From Halomonas alimentaria (GTDB lineage Bacteria > Pseudomonadota > Gammaproteobacteria > Pseudomonadales > Halomonadaceae), in assembly GCF_009902005.1 (NCBI RefSeq), contig NZ_WUTT01000001.1:538609-602608 (forward strand): a stretch of DNA of 64,000 nt, given 5' to 3'. Shown here one piece after another: positions 47,441-59,711 of this stretch. Within the stretch, counting starts at the first letter, position 1. Every line of letters starts with the position of its first letter. The translations under genes were made by a program, and so were the position numbers. The notes under the pieces are model-generated. The model did not search any database. It saw nothing but the letters and a program-made list of their open reading frames with translations, and was not told where the DNA came from.

Positions 47441-48538
47441 ATGTCCGATGAGCGCAACGAGCATGAGGAGGGGCGCGACCCCTGGACTCAGGGACCCGAG
47501 CTGAGTCGCGACGAGGCCCGGGAACGGCGCCGGGCGAGCGATGCGGATGAGCTGCCTGCCGCCGAGGATGCCGAGGCGCTGCGCGAGCGCCAGCGCCTCG
47601 AGCAGACGGCGATGATGGGCCGCTGGATCGACGGCGTGCTTGCCGAGCAGCGTCGTTCACGCCGCTGGAAGCTCTTCTTTCGCTTCCTGTTCGCGGCGCT
47701 GATCGCGGCCTCCCTGTCGGTGACCCTCTACGGCCTGCTGGCCGGGCCATCCGCGGTGGGTGGGGCGGAGGGCCCGCACCTGGGCGTGGTCAAGGTGGAG
47801 GGAGTGATCGATGCCGACGGAACCGCCAGTGCGCAGCGCATCAATGCGGGGCTTAAGCGCGCCTGGGAAGCCGAGCAGAGCCGGGCGGTGGTGCTGCATA
47901 TCAACAGCCCCGGGGGTAGCCCGGTGCAGTCCCAGCGCATCTTCGACGAGGTCATGCGGCTGCGCGGCGAGGGCGACAAGCCGATCATCGCGGTGATCGA
48001 GGATATCGGCGCCAGCGGTGCCTACTATATTGCCGCCGGTGCCGATGAGATCATTGCCGCCCCGGCCAGCCTGGTGGGTTCCATCGGGGTGATCTACTCG
48101 AGCTTCGGATTCCAGGAGGCCATCGACCGGTTGGGCGTCGAGCGTCGGGTCTACACCGCCGGAGACAACAAGGCCTTCCTGGACCCCTTCTCGGAAGTGG
48201 CTCCGGAGCAGCGTGAGTTCTGGCAGTCGGTGCTGGAGAGCACCCATGACCAGTTCATCGCCGCGGTACGCGAAGGGCGAGGAGAGCGGTTGAGTGATGA
48301 CGACGCCCTGTTCAGCGGCCTCGTCTGGAGTGGTGAGCAGGCCCTGGAATTCGGCCTGGTGGACGCCCTGGGCAGTCTCGATACCCTGGCGCGGGAGCGG
48401 CTTTCCGAGCCCAAACTGCGCGACTACACCCCTCGCCTGGATCCCTTCGAGCGCCTGTCGCGCCAATTTGGCCGGGTGGCCATGGAGTGGCTGGGGCTGC
48501 CGCGGGCCGAGTCGCCGGTGCGTTATCAGCTGCCTTGA
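47441..48538 (+). CDS. sppA: signal peptide peptidase SppA (short form)
   Basis: 365 residues. An acidic cytosolic N-terminus, one membrane helix (about 79-100), then a single S49 protease domain. Likely catalytic serine S192 (GASGAYY) and lysine K244 (GDNKAFLDP), 52 residues apart as in the Bacillus form. HINSPGGSP and VGSIGVIY are family motifs. Degrades leftover signal peptides in the membrane. Part of the rluC-HAD-sppA run. Confidence 0.93.
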   Translation: MSDERNEHEEGRDPWTQGPELSRDEARERRRASDADELPAAEDAEALRERQRLEQTAMMGRWIDGVLAEQRRSRRWKLFFRFLFAALIAASLSVTLYGLLAGPSAVGGAEGPHLGVVKVEGVIDADGTASAQRINAGLKRAWEAEQSRAVVLHINSPGGSPVQSQRIFDEVMRLRGEGDKPIIAVIEDIGASGAYYIAAGADEIIAAPASLVGSIGVIYSSFGFQEAIDRLGVERRVYTAGDNKAFLDPFSEVAPEQREFWQSVLESTHDQFIAAVREGRGERLSDDDALFSGLVWSGEQALEFGLVDALGSLDTLARERLSEPKLRDYTPRLDPFERLSRQFGRVAMEWLGLPRAESPVRYQLP

Positions 48539-48564
48539 AGCAGGTTGCTGAAGACGCGGCTTTT

Positions 48565-48659
48565 CCGGCGGCAGGCCTACGAGGAGGCGCTGTGAACCCC
48601 TCCCTGGGCGCTACCGATGCCATCCCTGGCATAGGACCTCCTCTTCGGCCTGCCCCCGG
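48565..48659. repeat. structured repeat element, copy A
   Basis: Between sppA and maf. A 65-bp core (48580-48644) matches, in inverse orientation and with few changes, the core 56685-56749 in tmk. The core ends in CGAGGAGG and CCTCCTC, and the outer arms CCGGCGGCAGGCC (48565-48577) and GGCCTGCC..CCGG (48647-48659) are complementary. The outer arms differ in sequence from those of copy B but are also self-complementary there. Confidence 0.8.
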
Positions 48660-48668
48660 CGCCGCTGC

Positions 48669-49262
48669 CTACTCGGTGGCAGCGCCTAGCGGGTCGAGGC
48701 CCGCCTCGCGCAGCAGGGCGCAGAGCCGGATCAGTGGCAGGCCGATCAAGGTGTTGGGGTCGTCGCCCTCGAGGCGTTCGAAGAGGGTGATCCCGAGCCC
48801 CTCCATACGGAAGCTGCCGGCGCACTCCAGCGGCTTCTCCCGTTCCACATAGTTCGCGATCTCCTTTTCGCTGAGCGCGCGAAACACCACGTCATAGGTC
48901 TCGTGGCAGACTCGGTGACGGCCGTGGCGGGTATCCACCAGCGCCAGGCCGGTCACGAAACGCACCCGGTTGCCGGAAAATCGTGCCAGCTGGGCGCGAG
49001 CGGCGGCAAGGTCGGCGGGCTTGCCGAGGACCTCGCCTGCGAACAGCGCAATCTGGTCGGAGCCGATGATCAGGTGCTGCGGCCACTCGTCTGCCAGGTG
49101 CTGTGCCTTGGTCAGCGCCAGGCGGTGTACCAGGCCGCTGGGTGATTCGCCGGGACGCGGGGTCTCGTCGATGTCGGGGCTCTGCCAGGCGTAGGGGAGT
49201 TCCAGGCGGTCGAGAAGCTGGCGTCGCCAGCGCGAACCGGAGGCGAGGACGAGGCGCGGCAT
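48669..49262 (-). CDS. Maf/YceF family nucleoside triphosphate pyrophosphatase
   Basis: 197 residues. N-terminal LVLASGSRWRRQLL and the central IIGSDQIALF with the catalytic aspartate identify the Maf family; E. coli YceF hydrolyses m7GTP. The gene is divergent from yceD-rpmF, a common arrangement for the YceF type. Confidence 0.92.
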   Translation of the reverse strand: MPRLVLASGSRWRRQLLDRLELPYAWQSPDIDETPRPGESPSGLVHRLALTKAQHLADEWPQHLIIGSDQIALFAGEVLGKPADLAAARAQLARFSGNRVRFVTGLALVDTRHGRHRVCHETYDVVFRALSEKEIANYVEREKPLECAGSFRMEGLGITLFERLEGDDPNTLIGLPLIRLCALLREAGLDPLGAATE

Positions 49263-49325
49263 GCAGGGGTCTCCAGGGTGTCGATAGCGCCGCAGGGTAG
49301 CATGAAGCCAAGTGCCACGGCGGCT

Positions 49326-49354
49326 TTGACAGGGGCGGGGGGAGTGCCTATCAT
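49326..49354 (+). promoter_or_regulatory. sigma-70 promoter of yceD-rpmF-plsX
   Basis: TTGACA (49326-49331), exactly 17 bp, then TATCAT (49349-49354). The predicted start near 49361 leaves only about three bases before the yceD ATG at 49364, so the transcript may be leaderless or nearly so. Confidence 0.65.
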
Positions 49355-49363
49355 TGCGCGCCT

Positions 49364-49891
49364 ATGTTGACCACACGACTCCCTGGCAGGGTCGAGCCCT
49401 ACAAGCTCGCCGCCCGCGCCGAACACCTGGAAGGGCTGATGGCCCTTGACGCCTTTGCGCGATTGACCGAAGCGGTCGGTCAGCAGCATGGCGACGTCGA
49501 GGTGTGGCTGGATTTCAGCGTCGACCCCCAGGGGCGTCGCGAGATCCACGGGCGGCTGCGCGCCACGCTGCAGCTGCCCTGCCGGCGTTGCCTGCGCCCC
49601 ATGGCGCAGGACGTCGAGAGCCAGTTCCTTCTCGGCATGGTCACCAGCGACGCCCTGGCGGCCGAGTTGCCCAGCACCCATGAGCCGGTGCTGGTGGAAG
49701 ACGAACAGCTGAACCTGCTGACGGTGGTCGAGGATGAACTGATCCTCAGCCTTCCCCAGGTGGTTTACCACGATGAGGCCGACTGTGCGGTCTCACGCGA
49801 CCAGCTGACCAGCGGGGAGGATGCCGTGGCATCCAGCGAGCCCGCAGCCAGCCCCTTCGACGTGCTCCGGCACCTCAAGGGAAAATCCTGA
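49364..49891 (+). CDS. yceD: YceD/DUF177 23S rRNA accumulation protein
   Basis: 175 residues. CRRCLRP with its pair of cysteines, the acidic patch PVLVEDEQLNLLTVVEDELILSLP and the ending FDVLRHLKGK match DUF177/YceD, which is linked to 23S rRNA in bacteria and plants. The N-terminus aligns with E. coli YceD, supporting ATG 49364 despite the missing leader. Cotranscribed with rpmF 32 bases downstream. Confidence 0.93.
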   Translation: MLTTRLPGRVEPYKLAARAEHLEGLMALDAFARLTEAVGQQHGDVEVWLDFSVDPQGRREIHGRLRATLQLPCRRCLRPMAQDVESQFLLGMVTSDALAAELPSTHEPVLVEDEQLNLLTVVEDELILSLPQVVYHDEADCAVSRDQLTSGEDAVASSEPAASPFDVLRHLKGKS

Positions 49892-49923
49892 TTCATTACC
49901 GATTCACTCTGGAGTGACATCCC

Positions 49924-50094
49924 ATGGCAGTTCAACAGAACCGCAAGACCCGTTCCAAGCGCGGCATGCGTCGCAGCCACGACGCCCTGAGCGCCCCGGC
50001 CCTGTCCCAGGACAAGGAGACCGGTGCCACTCACCTGCGCCACCACGTCTCTCCGGATGGCTTCTACCGTGGTCGCAAGGTCGTCGACGCTTAA
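49924..50094 (+). CDS. rpmF: 50S ribosomal protein L32
   Basis: 56 residues. Begins [20 protein letters not shown], the universal L32 N-terminus, and ends [25 protein letters not shown] lies upstream. No zinc cysteines, as is usual for this branch. Short but certain. Confidence 0.97.
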   Translation: MAVQQNRKTRSKRGMRRSHDALSAPALSQDKETGATHLRHHVSPDGFYRGRKVVDA

Positions 50095-50139
50095 GTCGAC
50101 GACGCGACCTGCGGTGACCCCTGGCTCCTGACCCCCTTC

Positions 50140-51201
50140 ATGCGGATCGCTATCGATGCGATGGGGGGGGACCTCGGACCCCGTGCCACAGTGCGCGGTG
50201 CCGCCGGGGCAGCCCTCCAGGACACCCGTCTCGCGCTGCGACTGTTCGGCCCACGGGCTCGACTGGAGCGTGAGATTGCCAGCCTGCCGCGGCGTCTCGC
50301 CGCGGCCGGTTCGCGTCTGGAGGTCGTGGATGCCCCCGATGAGATTGCCCCGGGGCTGCGCCCCTCCGAGGCGCTGCGCCATGGCCGCGACAGCAGCATG
50401 GCGCGCATGCTTGATTGCGTAGCCTCGGGTGAGGCCTGTGCCGGGGTCAGTGGCGGCAACACCGGGGCCTTGATGGCCCTGGGGCGGCGCGCGCTCGGGA
50501 CCGTGGCCGGTATTCCCCGGCCAGCGATCAGCACCGCGATTCCCACGCGCGACCAGGGGCGTTGCTACCTGCTCGACCTGGGCGCCAATGTCGAGGCCTC
50601 CGCCGACCGTCTGGTGGACTTCGCCCGCATGGGCGAGGTAATGGCGCGCCATGTGGATGGCCTGGTGCGGCCGCGGGTGGCGCTGCTCAACGTCGGCGTC
50701 GAGGGCACCAAGGGCACCGCCAGCGTGCGCCAGGCAGATGCCCGGCTGCGCGAGCTGCCGGAGTTCGCCTACGGCGGCTACGTCGAAGGCGACGGTATCT
50801 TCGCCGGGGCCGCGGATGTGGTGGTGTGCGACGGCTTCGTCGGCAACGCCGTGCTCAAGGCCAGCGAGGGCCTGGCTCGGATGCTGGTCGCGCGGGTCCA
50901 GCAGACCTTCGAGGCCCACTGGGGGAGTCGCCTGGTGGGTCTGGCGGCACGACCAGCGCTGCGTCGCCTGCGTGGCGAGCTCGACCCGGTGCGCTACAAC
51001 GGGGCCAGCCTGTTGGGGCTTTCGGGTATCGTGGTGAAGAGCCACGGCGGCGCCGACGCCGAGGGCTTCCGCTATGCCGTGCTGCGCGCCGTGCAGGAGG
51101 TGGAGCATGATCTCCCGCGGCGGCTGGCGCGGGAGTTGGGCGGAGCTCCACGGCATTCTACTTCTCGCCTCGGTGTGACCGGCGGCGATGACAGGCAATA
51201 A
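50140..51201 (+). CDS. plsX: phosphate acyltransferase PlsX
   Basis: 353 residues. Makes acyl phosphate from acyl-ACP for phospholipid synthesis at the membrane surface. N-terminal [22 protein letters not shown] and [13 protein letters not shown] are hallmarks. The ATG has no clear Shine-Dalgarno. Followed directly by fabD: fabH is not in the cluster. Confidence 0.95.
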   Translation: MRIAIDAMGGDLGPRATVRGAAGAALQDTRLALRLFGPRARLEREIASLPRRLAAAGSRLEVVDAPDEIAPGLRPSEALRHGRDSSMARMLDCVASGEACAGVSGGNTGALMALGRRALGTVAGIPRPAISTAIPTRDQGRCYLLDLGANVEASADRLVDFARMGEVMARHVDGLVRPRVALLNVGVEGTKGTASVRQADARLRELPEFAYGGYVEGDGIFAGAADVVVCDGFVGNAVLKASEGLARMLVARVQQTFEAHWGSRLVGLAARPALRRLRGELDPVRYNGASLLGLSGIVVKSHGGADAEGFRYAVLRAVQEVEHDLPRRLARELGGAPRHSTSRLGVTGGDDRQ

Positions 51202-51218
51202 AAGCAAAGGTGACCAAG

Positions 51219-52178
51219 ATGACTCAACCGCTCGCCCTCGTGTTTCCCGGACAGGGTTCCCAGCAGGTCGGCATGCTGCGGGAGCTGGCGGAGCGCTACA
51301 GCGTGGTGGGCACGACCTTCGAGGAAGCCTCCGAGGCCCTCGGGTATGACCTCTGGCAGGTAGTCCAGGAGGGCCCCGCCGAGGCGCTGAACGCCACCGC
51401 CTGTACCCAGCCTGCGCTGCTCACCGCCAGTGTGGCGATCTGGCGCATCTGGCAGGAGCTCGAGGGGCCGCGCCCCGGTGCCATGGCCGGCCATAGCCTC
51501 GGCGAGTACAGCGCCATGGTCTGCGCCGGGGTGATGCCCTTCGCCGAGGGGGTCAGGCTGGTCAAGCTGCGCGGTGAGGCCATGCAGGCCGCGGTGCCGG
51601 CGGGGCAGGGTGCCATGGCGGCGATCCTGGGGCTCGACGACGCGGTGGTGGAGCAGGCCTGTGCCGAGGCGGCTCATGGCGATGTGGTCTCGGCGGTGAA
51701 CTACAATGCTCCGGGACAGGTGGTGATCGCCGGCAGCAAGGCGGCCGTGGAGCGCGCCATCGTGGGCTGTCAGGAAGCGGGCGCCAAGCGTGCCATGCCG
51801 CTGCCGGTCTCGGTCCCCTCTCACTGCGCGTTGATGGAGCCGGCCGCCGAGCGCCTGGCTGCCGCGCTGGGTGAGGTGACACTCAAAGCGCCGCGTTATA
51901 CCGTGATTCAGAACGTCGATGCCCAGGCCCATGCCGATGTCGAGACCCTGCGCACGCGGTTGATCGAACAGCTCTATCGTCCGGTACGCTGGACTTCCTG
52001 CGTCGAGGCCATGAGCGAGCGCGGTGCCGAGGTCTTCATCGAGTGTGGGCCGGGCAAGGTGCTCACCGGCCTGGGCAAGCGTATCGCTCGCGGCAGCAAG
52101 GGCCTGGCGGTCAATGACCCCGACAGCCTCGATGCGGCCCTGGAGCTGGCGCGCGGCGTGGCAGCCAACCACGGTTGA
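51219..52178 (+). CDS. fabD: malonyl-CoA:ACP transacylase
   Basis: 319 residues from ATG 51219 (AAGGTGA upstream); an in-frame GTG at 51210 is less likely. FPGQGSQQVGM at the N-terminus, nucleophile S93 in GHSLGEYSA and the catalytic histidine in VPSHCALM. Transfers malonyl to ACP. Confidence 0.96.
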   Translation: MTQPLALVFPGQGSQQVGMLRELAERYSVVGTTFEEASEALGYDLWQVVQEGPAEALNATACTQPALLTASVAIWRIWQELEGPRPGAMAGHSLGEYSAMVCAGVMPFAEGVRLVKLRGEAMQAAVPAGQGAMAAILGLDDAVVEQACAEAAHGDVVSAVNYNAPGQVVIAGSKAAVERAIVGCQEAGAKRAMPLPVSVPSHCALMEPAAERLAAALGEVTLKAPRYTVIQNVDAQAHADVETLRTRLIEQLYRPVRWTSCVEAMSERGAEVFIECGPGKVLTGLGKRIARGSKGLAVNDPDSLDAALELARGVAANHG

Positions 52179-52209
52179 TCTCTTTTCACAGGACGAAGGC
52201 GTAACTTTC

Positions 52210-52953
52210 ATGACTAGCGAAACCAGAGTCGCCCTGGTCACCGGGGCCAGTCGCGGCATCGGCCGGGCCATCGCCCACGAGCTGGGCCGCCAGGGGCGCA
52301 TCGTGATCGGTACCGCGACCAGCGATGCCGGCGCCGAGAAGATCGATGCCGACCTCAAGGCCCGGGGCATCCAGGGTGCCGGTCGGCGTCTCGATGTCAC
52401 CGACCAGGCCAGCGTCGACGGCCTGGTCAAGGCGATTACCGAGGAGTTCGGCGCACCGACCATCCTGGTCAACAATGCCGGGATTACCCGTGACAACCTG
52501 CTGATGCGCATGAAGGAAGGGGAGTGGGACGACGTCGTCGACACCAACCTCAAGTCGGTCTATCGCGTCAGCAAGGCTTGCCTGCGCGGCATGACCCGGG
52601 CGCGCTTCGGCCGCATCGTCAGCATCAGTTCGGTGGTGGCCAGCATGGGCAACCTGGGGCAGACCAACTATGCTGCCGCCAAGGCGGGCATGGAGGGCTT
52701 CACCCGGGCTCTGGCTCGTGAAGTGGCCTCGCGTGCTATCACTGTCAATGCGGTGGCGCCGGGCTTCATCGCCACCGACATGACCGAGGCGCTGCCCGAG
52801 GAGCAGCACAAGGCACTGCTCACGCAGATTCCGCTGGCGCGCCTCGGCCAGCCCGAGGAGATCGCCGCGGCGGTGGGCTTCCTCACCGGCGAGACAGCCA
52901 GCTACATCACCGGCGAGATTCTGCATGTCAATGGCGGCATGAACATGCGTTGA
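52210..52953 (+). CDS. fabG: 3-oxoacyl-ACP reductase
   Basis: 247 residues from ATG 52210. [11 protein letters not shown] (11-18), NNAG (88-91), S141, Y154 and K158. NADPH-dependent reduction of 3-ketoacyl-ACP. A longer upstream frame overlaps fabD and is rejected. Confidence 0.97.
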   Translation: MTSETRVALVTGASRGIGRAIAHELGRQGRIVIGTATSDAGAEKIDADLKARGIQGAGRRLDVTDQASVDGLVKAITEEFGAPTILVNNAGITRDNLLMRMKEGEWDDVVDTNLKSVYRVSKACLRGMTRARFGRIVSISSVVASMGNLGQTNYAAAKAGMEGFTRALAREVASRAITVNAVAPGFIATDMTEALPEEQHKALLTQIPLARLGQPEEIAAAVGFLTGETASYITGEILHVNGGMNMR

Positions 52954-52972
52954 GAGGTGCCGGGTCCGGCGG

Positions 52973-52999
52973 TTGCGCCGGCCCCGGGGGCTCTATACA
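52973..52999 (+). promoter_or_regulatory. possible acpP promoter
   Basis: TTGCGC (52973-52978) and TATACA (52994-52999) separated by only 15 bp, in the fabG-acpP gap. The spacing is short, so the -35 is doubtful, but a separate acpP promoter is common. Confidence 0.35.
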
Positions 53000-53086
53000 C
53001 TACCCCGCAGCTTCCGGCTTGCGGATCTGGAACCCCAAACGGCTGGTCATCTGGACGGCCAATGTGAACGACTGGAGTACGTCATA

Positions 53087-53320
53087 ATGAGCACCATCGA
53101 AGAGCGCGTTAAGAAGGTTGTGGCCGAGCGCCTGAACGTCAAGGAAGAGGACATCCAGAACAGCTCCTCCTTCACCGAGGACCTGGGTGCCGACTCCCTG
53201 GATACCGTCGAGCTGGTCATGGCGCTCGAGGAGGAGTTCGATACCGAGATTCCCGACGAGGAAGCCGAGAAGATCACCACCGTTCAGGAAGCCATCGACT
53301 ACGTCAACGCCCACCAGTAA
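53087..53320 (+). CDS. acpP: acyl carrier protein
   Basis: 77 residues from ATG 53087. Strongly acidic; phosphopantetheine serine S37 in [11 protein letters not shown]. Upstream in-frame codons to 52973 are not ACP-like. Ends with a terminator. Confidence 0.98.
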   Translation: MSTIEERVKKVVAERLNVKEEDIQNSSSFTEDLGADSLDTVELVMALEEEFDTEIPDEEAEKITTVQEAIDYVNAHQ

Positions 53321-53383
53321 GTCTGGTGGCGGTCGATACCGCTTGCTGATGCTCGGGGCCGTCCTCGCCGGAACGGCCCCTGG

Positions 53384-53409
53384 AAAGCCGCCCCGAGGGG
53401 CGGCTTTTT
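53384..53409 (+). terminator. rho-independent terminator after acpP
   Basis: AAAGCCGCC (53384-53392) pairs with GGCGGCTTT (53399-53407); the loop is CCGAGG, with optional C-G pairs inside. TTTTTC follows. A likely partial stop before fabF, whose own -10 (TATAAT, 53467-53472) lies downstream. Confidence 0.85.
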
Positions 53410-53466
53410 CGCACCCGGACGGTTCTCATGTGCGCCGCCGGGGCGGCATCTCGCGGGGAGACTCGT

Positions 53467-53472
53467 TATAAT
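53467..53472 (+). promoter_or_regulatory. -10 element upstream of fabF
   Basis: A perfect TATAAT 60 bases before fabF, after the acpP terminator. No good -35 is visible at 17 bp. Confidence 0.4.
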
Positions 53473-53531
53473 GCGCCGAAACAGGCGGCCCGGTCGGGCC
53501 GCAATCATCCTGGACGCCTGGAGGAACGCTG

Positions 53532-54770
53532 ATGACACGTAGACGGGTAGTGGTGACCGGCTTGGGCCTGGTCACGCCGGTGGGGAATTCCGTGGAAGAG
53601 AGCTGGCGCAACATCGTGGCCGGCAACAGCGGTATCGCCCCCATCGAGCACTTCGATGTCAGCGGCTTCAACACGCGCTTCGGCGGTTCGGTGAAGGACT
53701 TCGATATCAGTCCCTACCTGAATCCCAAGGAAGCCCGCAAGATGGACCTGTTCATCCAGTATGGGGTGGCGGCCGGGGCGCAGGCGATCCAGGATGCCGG
53801 CATCGAGTGCACGGAAGAGAACGCCGATCGCATCGGTGTGGCTATCGGTTCCGGCATCGGCGGGCTGCCGATGATCGAACACAACCATAGTGCCCTGCTC
53901 AAGAGTGGGCCGCGGCGCATCTCGCCGTTCTTCGTGCCGGGGTCGATCATCAACATGATCTCCGGCAACCTGGCGATCCAGCATGGCTTCCGCGGTCCCA
54001 ACATCGCGATCACCACCGCCTGCACCACCGGTACCCACAACATCGGCTACAGCGCCCGCACCATCGCCTATGGCGATGCCGACGTGATGGTCTGTGGTGG
54101 CGCGGAGATGGCCACCACCCCGCTGGGCCTTGGCGGCTTCTCGGCGGCGCGGGCGCTGTCCACGCGTAACGATGATCCCCAGGCGGCCAGTCGGCCCTGG
54201 GACCGCGACCGCGATGGCTTCGTGCTCTCCGACGGTGCCGGCGTGCTGGTGCTGGAGGAGTATGAGCATGCCAAGGCGCGCGGAGCGACCATCTATGCGG
54301 AAATGGCCGGTTTCGGCATGAGCGATGATGCCTATCACATGACCGCCCCGCCCGAGGACGGCAGCGGTGCGGCTCTCTCCATGGCCAACGCCGTGCGGGA
54401 TGCACGTCTCGACCCGTCCTCGATCGACTATATCAACGCCCACGGCACCTCGACCCCCGCCGGCGACCTGGCCGAGAGCCGGGCGGTGCAGAAGGTGATG
54501 GGCGAGGCGGCCAGGTCGGTGGCGGTGAGCTCCACCAAGTCGATGATCGGTCACCTGCTGGGGGCGGCCGGCGCCGTCGAGGCGGTGTTCTCGATTCTCG
54601 CGATCCGAGACCAGGTGGCGCCGCCCACCATCAACCTGGACAACCCCCAGGAGGGCTGCGAGCTCGACTATGTGCCCCACACTGCCCGTGAGATGAAGAT
54701 CGACGTGGCGCTGTCGAACTCCTTCGGCTTTGGTGGTACCAACGGCACCCTGGTCTTCACCCGGGTCTGA
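53532..54770 (+). CDS. fabF: 3-oxoacyl-ACP synthase II
   Basis: 412 residues. Thiolase-fold condensing enzyme: nucleophile C164 in [11 protein letters not shown], catalytic histidines in [11 protein letters not shown] and [11 protein letters not shown]. Elongates acyl-ACP, including the temperature-responsive step to C18:1. Confidence 0.97.
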   Translation: MTRRRVVVTGLGLVTPVGNSVEESWRNIVAGNSGIAPIEHFDVSGFNTRFGGSVKDFDISPYLNPKEARKMDLFIQYGVAAGAQAIQDAGIECTEENADRIGVAIGSGIGGLPMIEHNHSALLKSGPRRISPFFVPGSIINMISGNLAIQHGFRGPNIAITTACTTGTHNIGYSARTIAYGDADVMVCGGAEMATTPLGLGGFSAARALSTRNDDPQAASRPWDRDRDGFVLSDGAGVLVLEEYEHAKARGATIYAEMAGFGMSDDAYHMTAPPEDGSGAALSMANAVRDARLDPSSIDYINAHGTSTPAGDLAESRAVQKVMGEAARSVAVSSTKSMIGHLLGAAGAVEAVFSILAIRDQVAPPTINLDNPQEGCELDYVPHTAREMKIDVALSNSFGFGGTNGTLVFTRV

Positions 54771-54775
54771 GGCGG

Positions 54776-55591
54776 GTGGAGCCGCGCGTGAGTGAGCAGG
54801 CTGCCTGGCCGCTGGACGATCGCGGCGCCGCTTACGGTGATGGCCTCTTCGAGACCATCCTGGTCAGGGGTGGCCGCCCACTGCTGTGGGACGAGCACTT
54901 GGCGCGGCTGGCCCGGGGATGCCATGTTCTGGGCATTCCCATGCCGGCAGAGCATGACCTGGCCGCCCCCCTGGCCGAGGCGGGGCCTGGGCTCGAGGTG
55001 CTCAAGCTGACTCTCACCCGGGGCAGCGGCGGGCGCGGCTATCGCCCGCCGGCGGCCCCCGAACCGCGGCTTCGCTGGCAACTCGCCGACTTCGCCCCCG
55101 CCGAGTCGCGCTGGCAGACGGGGGTGCGGGTACGTCACTGTCGGCTACGCCTCGCCAGCCAGCCGCTGCTCGCCGGGATCAAGCACCTCAATCGTCTCGA
55201 GAATGTGCTGGCACGTGCCGAGTGGAACGATGATGCGATCGCCGAAGGGCTGCTCCGCGATGACGCAGGGCGGCTGGTCGAGGCCACTGCCATGAACCTC
55301 TTCTGGCAACGCGCCGGTCGCCTGGAGACCCCGCACCTCGCACGTTGCGGGGTGGCGGGCACCCTGCGCGAGGCGTTGATCTCCCGCCTCGATATCCATG
55401 AGGTCGAGGCGGGGGACGAGGCGCTGACGAATGCCGAGGCGGTTTGGCTTGGCAACTCCGTGCAGGGCGTCTGGCCGGTCGTGTGCCTCGATGATGCCGC
55501 GGGTGTCGAACGGCGTCGCTGGTCGCTCGGGGTCACGCATCGCACCTTTCAGGCCGAGGCCCATGCCTTGCTGGGCTATCCCTGCCCCTGA
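54776..55591 (+). CDS. pabC: aminodeoxychorismate lyase
   Basis: 271 residues from GTG 54776; GTG 54788 (GGAG upstream) is an equal alternative. Fold-type IV PLP enzyme: GLFETILVRGG, catalytic lysine in GIKHLNRLENVLAR, and ATAMNLFWQ. Makes p-aminobenzoate for folate. The order fabF-pabC-mltG-tmk-holB is conserved in related bacteria. Confidence 0.94.
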   Translation: MEPRVSEQAAWPLDDRGAAYGDGLFETILVRGGRPLLWDEHLARLARGCHVLGIPMPAEHDLAAPLAEAGPGLEVLKLTLTRGSGGRGYRPPAAPEPRLRWQLADFAPAESRWQTGVRVRHCRLRLASQPLLAGIKHLNRLENVLARAEWNDDAIAEGLLRDDAGRLVEATAMNLFWQRAGRLETPHLARCGVAGTLREALISRLDIHEVEAGDEALTNAEAVWLGNSVQGVWPVVCLDDAAGVERRRWSLGVTHRTFQAEAHALLGYPCP

Positions 55592-55616
55592 ACCCTACTG
55601 ACTCACGAGGACTCCG

Positions 55617-58446
<2,830 letters not shown>

Positions 58447-58477
58447 TGGGGCGCACGAGAACGTTAAGGAGGGGCCC

Positions 58478-58813
58478 ATGGCCGCCCAGAAGGCTCTGTC
58501 GCTGAATATTCAGGACGTCCAGACCCTGCTGTCGGCCTATATGCCGGCGCTCGAGCGGGGTGGGATCTTCGTGCCCACTCGCGAACGCTATGAGCTGGGC
58601 CAGCAGATCTACCTGCTGTTGACCCTGCCCGGCGAGAGCGAGCGGGTGCCGATCACCGGCCAGGTGGTGTGGGTCTCGCCGGAGGGCGTCACCGGCCGGC
58701 GCATGCCCGGAGTGGGCATCCACTTCAGTGCCGCCGACCAGACCGTGCGCGACCGCATCGAGAACCTGCTCGCCGGGCACCTCGACAAGGGCACGCCGAC
58801 CTATACGCTTTAA
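58478..58813 (+). CDS. pilZ: type IV pilus assembly protein PilZ
   Basis: 111 residues from ATG 58478 (AGGAGG upstream). Aligns with the Pseudomonas PilZ protein: YMPALERGGIFVPT, QIYLLLTLP, PITGQVVWVSPEG and GVGIHFS. The c-di-GMP-binding RxxxR motif is absent, as in the founding PilZ. Needed for pilus assembly; located as usual after holB. Confidence 0.93.
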   Translation: MAAQKALSLNIQDVQTLLSAYMPALERGGIFVPTRERYELGQQIYLLLTLPGESERVPITGQVVWVSPEGVTGRRMPGVGIHFSAADQTVRDRIENLLAGHLDKGTPTYTL

Positions 58814-58852
58814 GCAGCTTCGAGCCATTCATCTGTCATCCGGATACACCGC

Positions 58853-59701
58853 ATGTTTGTCGACTCCCACTGTCACCTCGACCGCCTCGATCCCGCCACT
58901 CACGGCGGAGACCTCACCGCTACCCTGGATGCCGCCCGGGCACGCGGGGTCAAGCAGTTCCTGGCCATCGGCGTCACCCTGGATGAGGTGCCCGGCGTCG
59001 CCGCCATCGCCCGTGAACACCATGACGTGGTCATCTCCGCCGGGGTCCACCCGCTGCACCGGGTCGACGAGGAGCCTGACGTGGAGGCGATCAAGGCGGT
59101 CGCGGACCGCTTCGGCGCGGTGGCTATCGGCGAGTGCGGGCTGGACTATCATTATCTGGAGAAGGCGCCGGGTCAGGTGCCGTCGCGGGAAATCCAGCGC
59201 GAGCGTTTTCGTCGCCAGCTGATCGCCGCCAACGAACTGGAACTACCGGTGATCATCCATACGCGGGAAGCCCGTGACGAGACCCTGGCGCTGATCCGCG
59301 AGCATACCGACCCCGCTGTTGGCGGCGTGCTGCACTGTTTCACCGAGGACCTCGAGATGGCTCGTGAGGCGGTGCGCCACGGCTTCTATATCTCGCTGTC
59401 CGGGATCGTGACCTTCCACAGCGCCAAGGCCCTGCGCGAGGTTGCCAGGCAGGTACCCCTGGACCGGCTGCTTATAGAGACCGATAGCCCCTACCTGGCC
59501 CCGGTACCCCATCGTGGCAAGCCCAATGAGCCGGCCTGGGTGGTGGAGGTGGCCGAATGCATCGCCGCTGAGCGCGGGATCAGCGTGGAGGAGGTCGCCA
59601 TGCAGACCACCGCCAACTTCTATCGGCTGTTCCGTGCCGCCGCCCCGGAGGCCAGCGAGGAGATGCGTGGCATCCTGCAGGGTGCCGGGCTGGTCACGTA
59701 G
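58853..59701 (+). CDS. TatD-family metal-dependent hydrolase
   Basis: 282 residues. Metal ligands in DSHCHLD, GECGLDYHY, IIHTREA, HCFTED and ETDSPYLAP: complete TatD/YcfH set. Likely a 3'-5' DNase or D-aminoacyl-tRNA-related enzyme; exact role uncertain. Confidence 0.94.
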   Translation: MFVDSHCHLDRLDPATHGGDLTATLDAARARGVKQFLAIGVTLDEVPGVAAIAREHHDVVISAGVHPLHRVDEEPDVEAIKAVADRFGAVAIGECGLDYHYLEKAPGQVPSREIQRERFRRQLIAANELELPVIIHTREARDETLALIREHTDPAVGGVLHCFTEDLEMAREAVRHGFYISLSGIVTFHSAKALREVARQVPLDRLLIETDSPYLAPVPHRGKPNEPAWVVEVAECIAAERGISVEEVAMQTTANFYRLFRAAAPEASEEMRGILQGAGLVT

Positions 59702-59711
59702 GAGGAAGACA

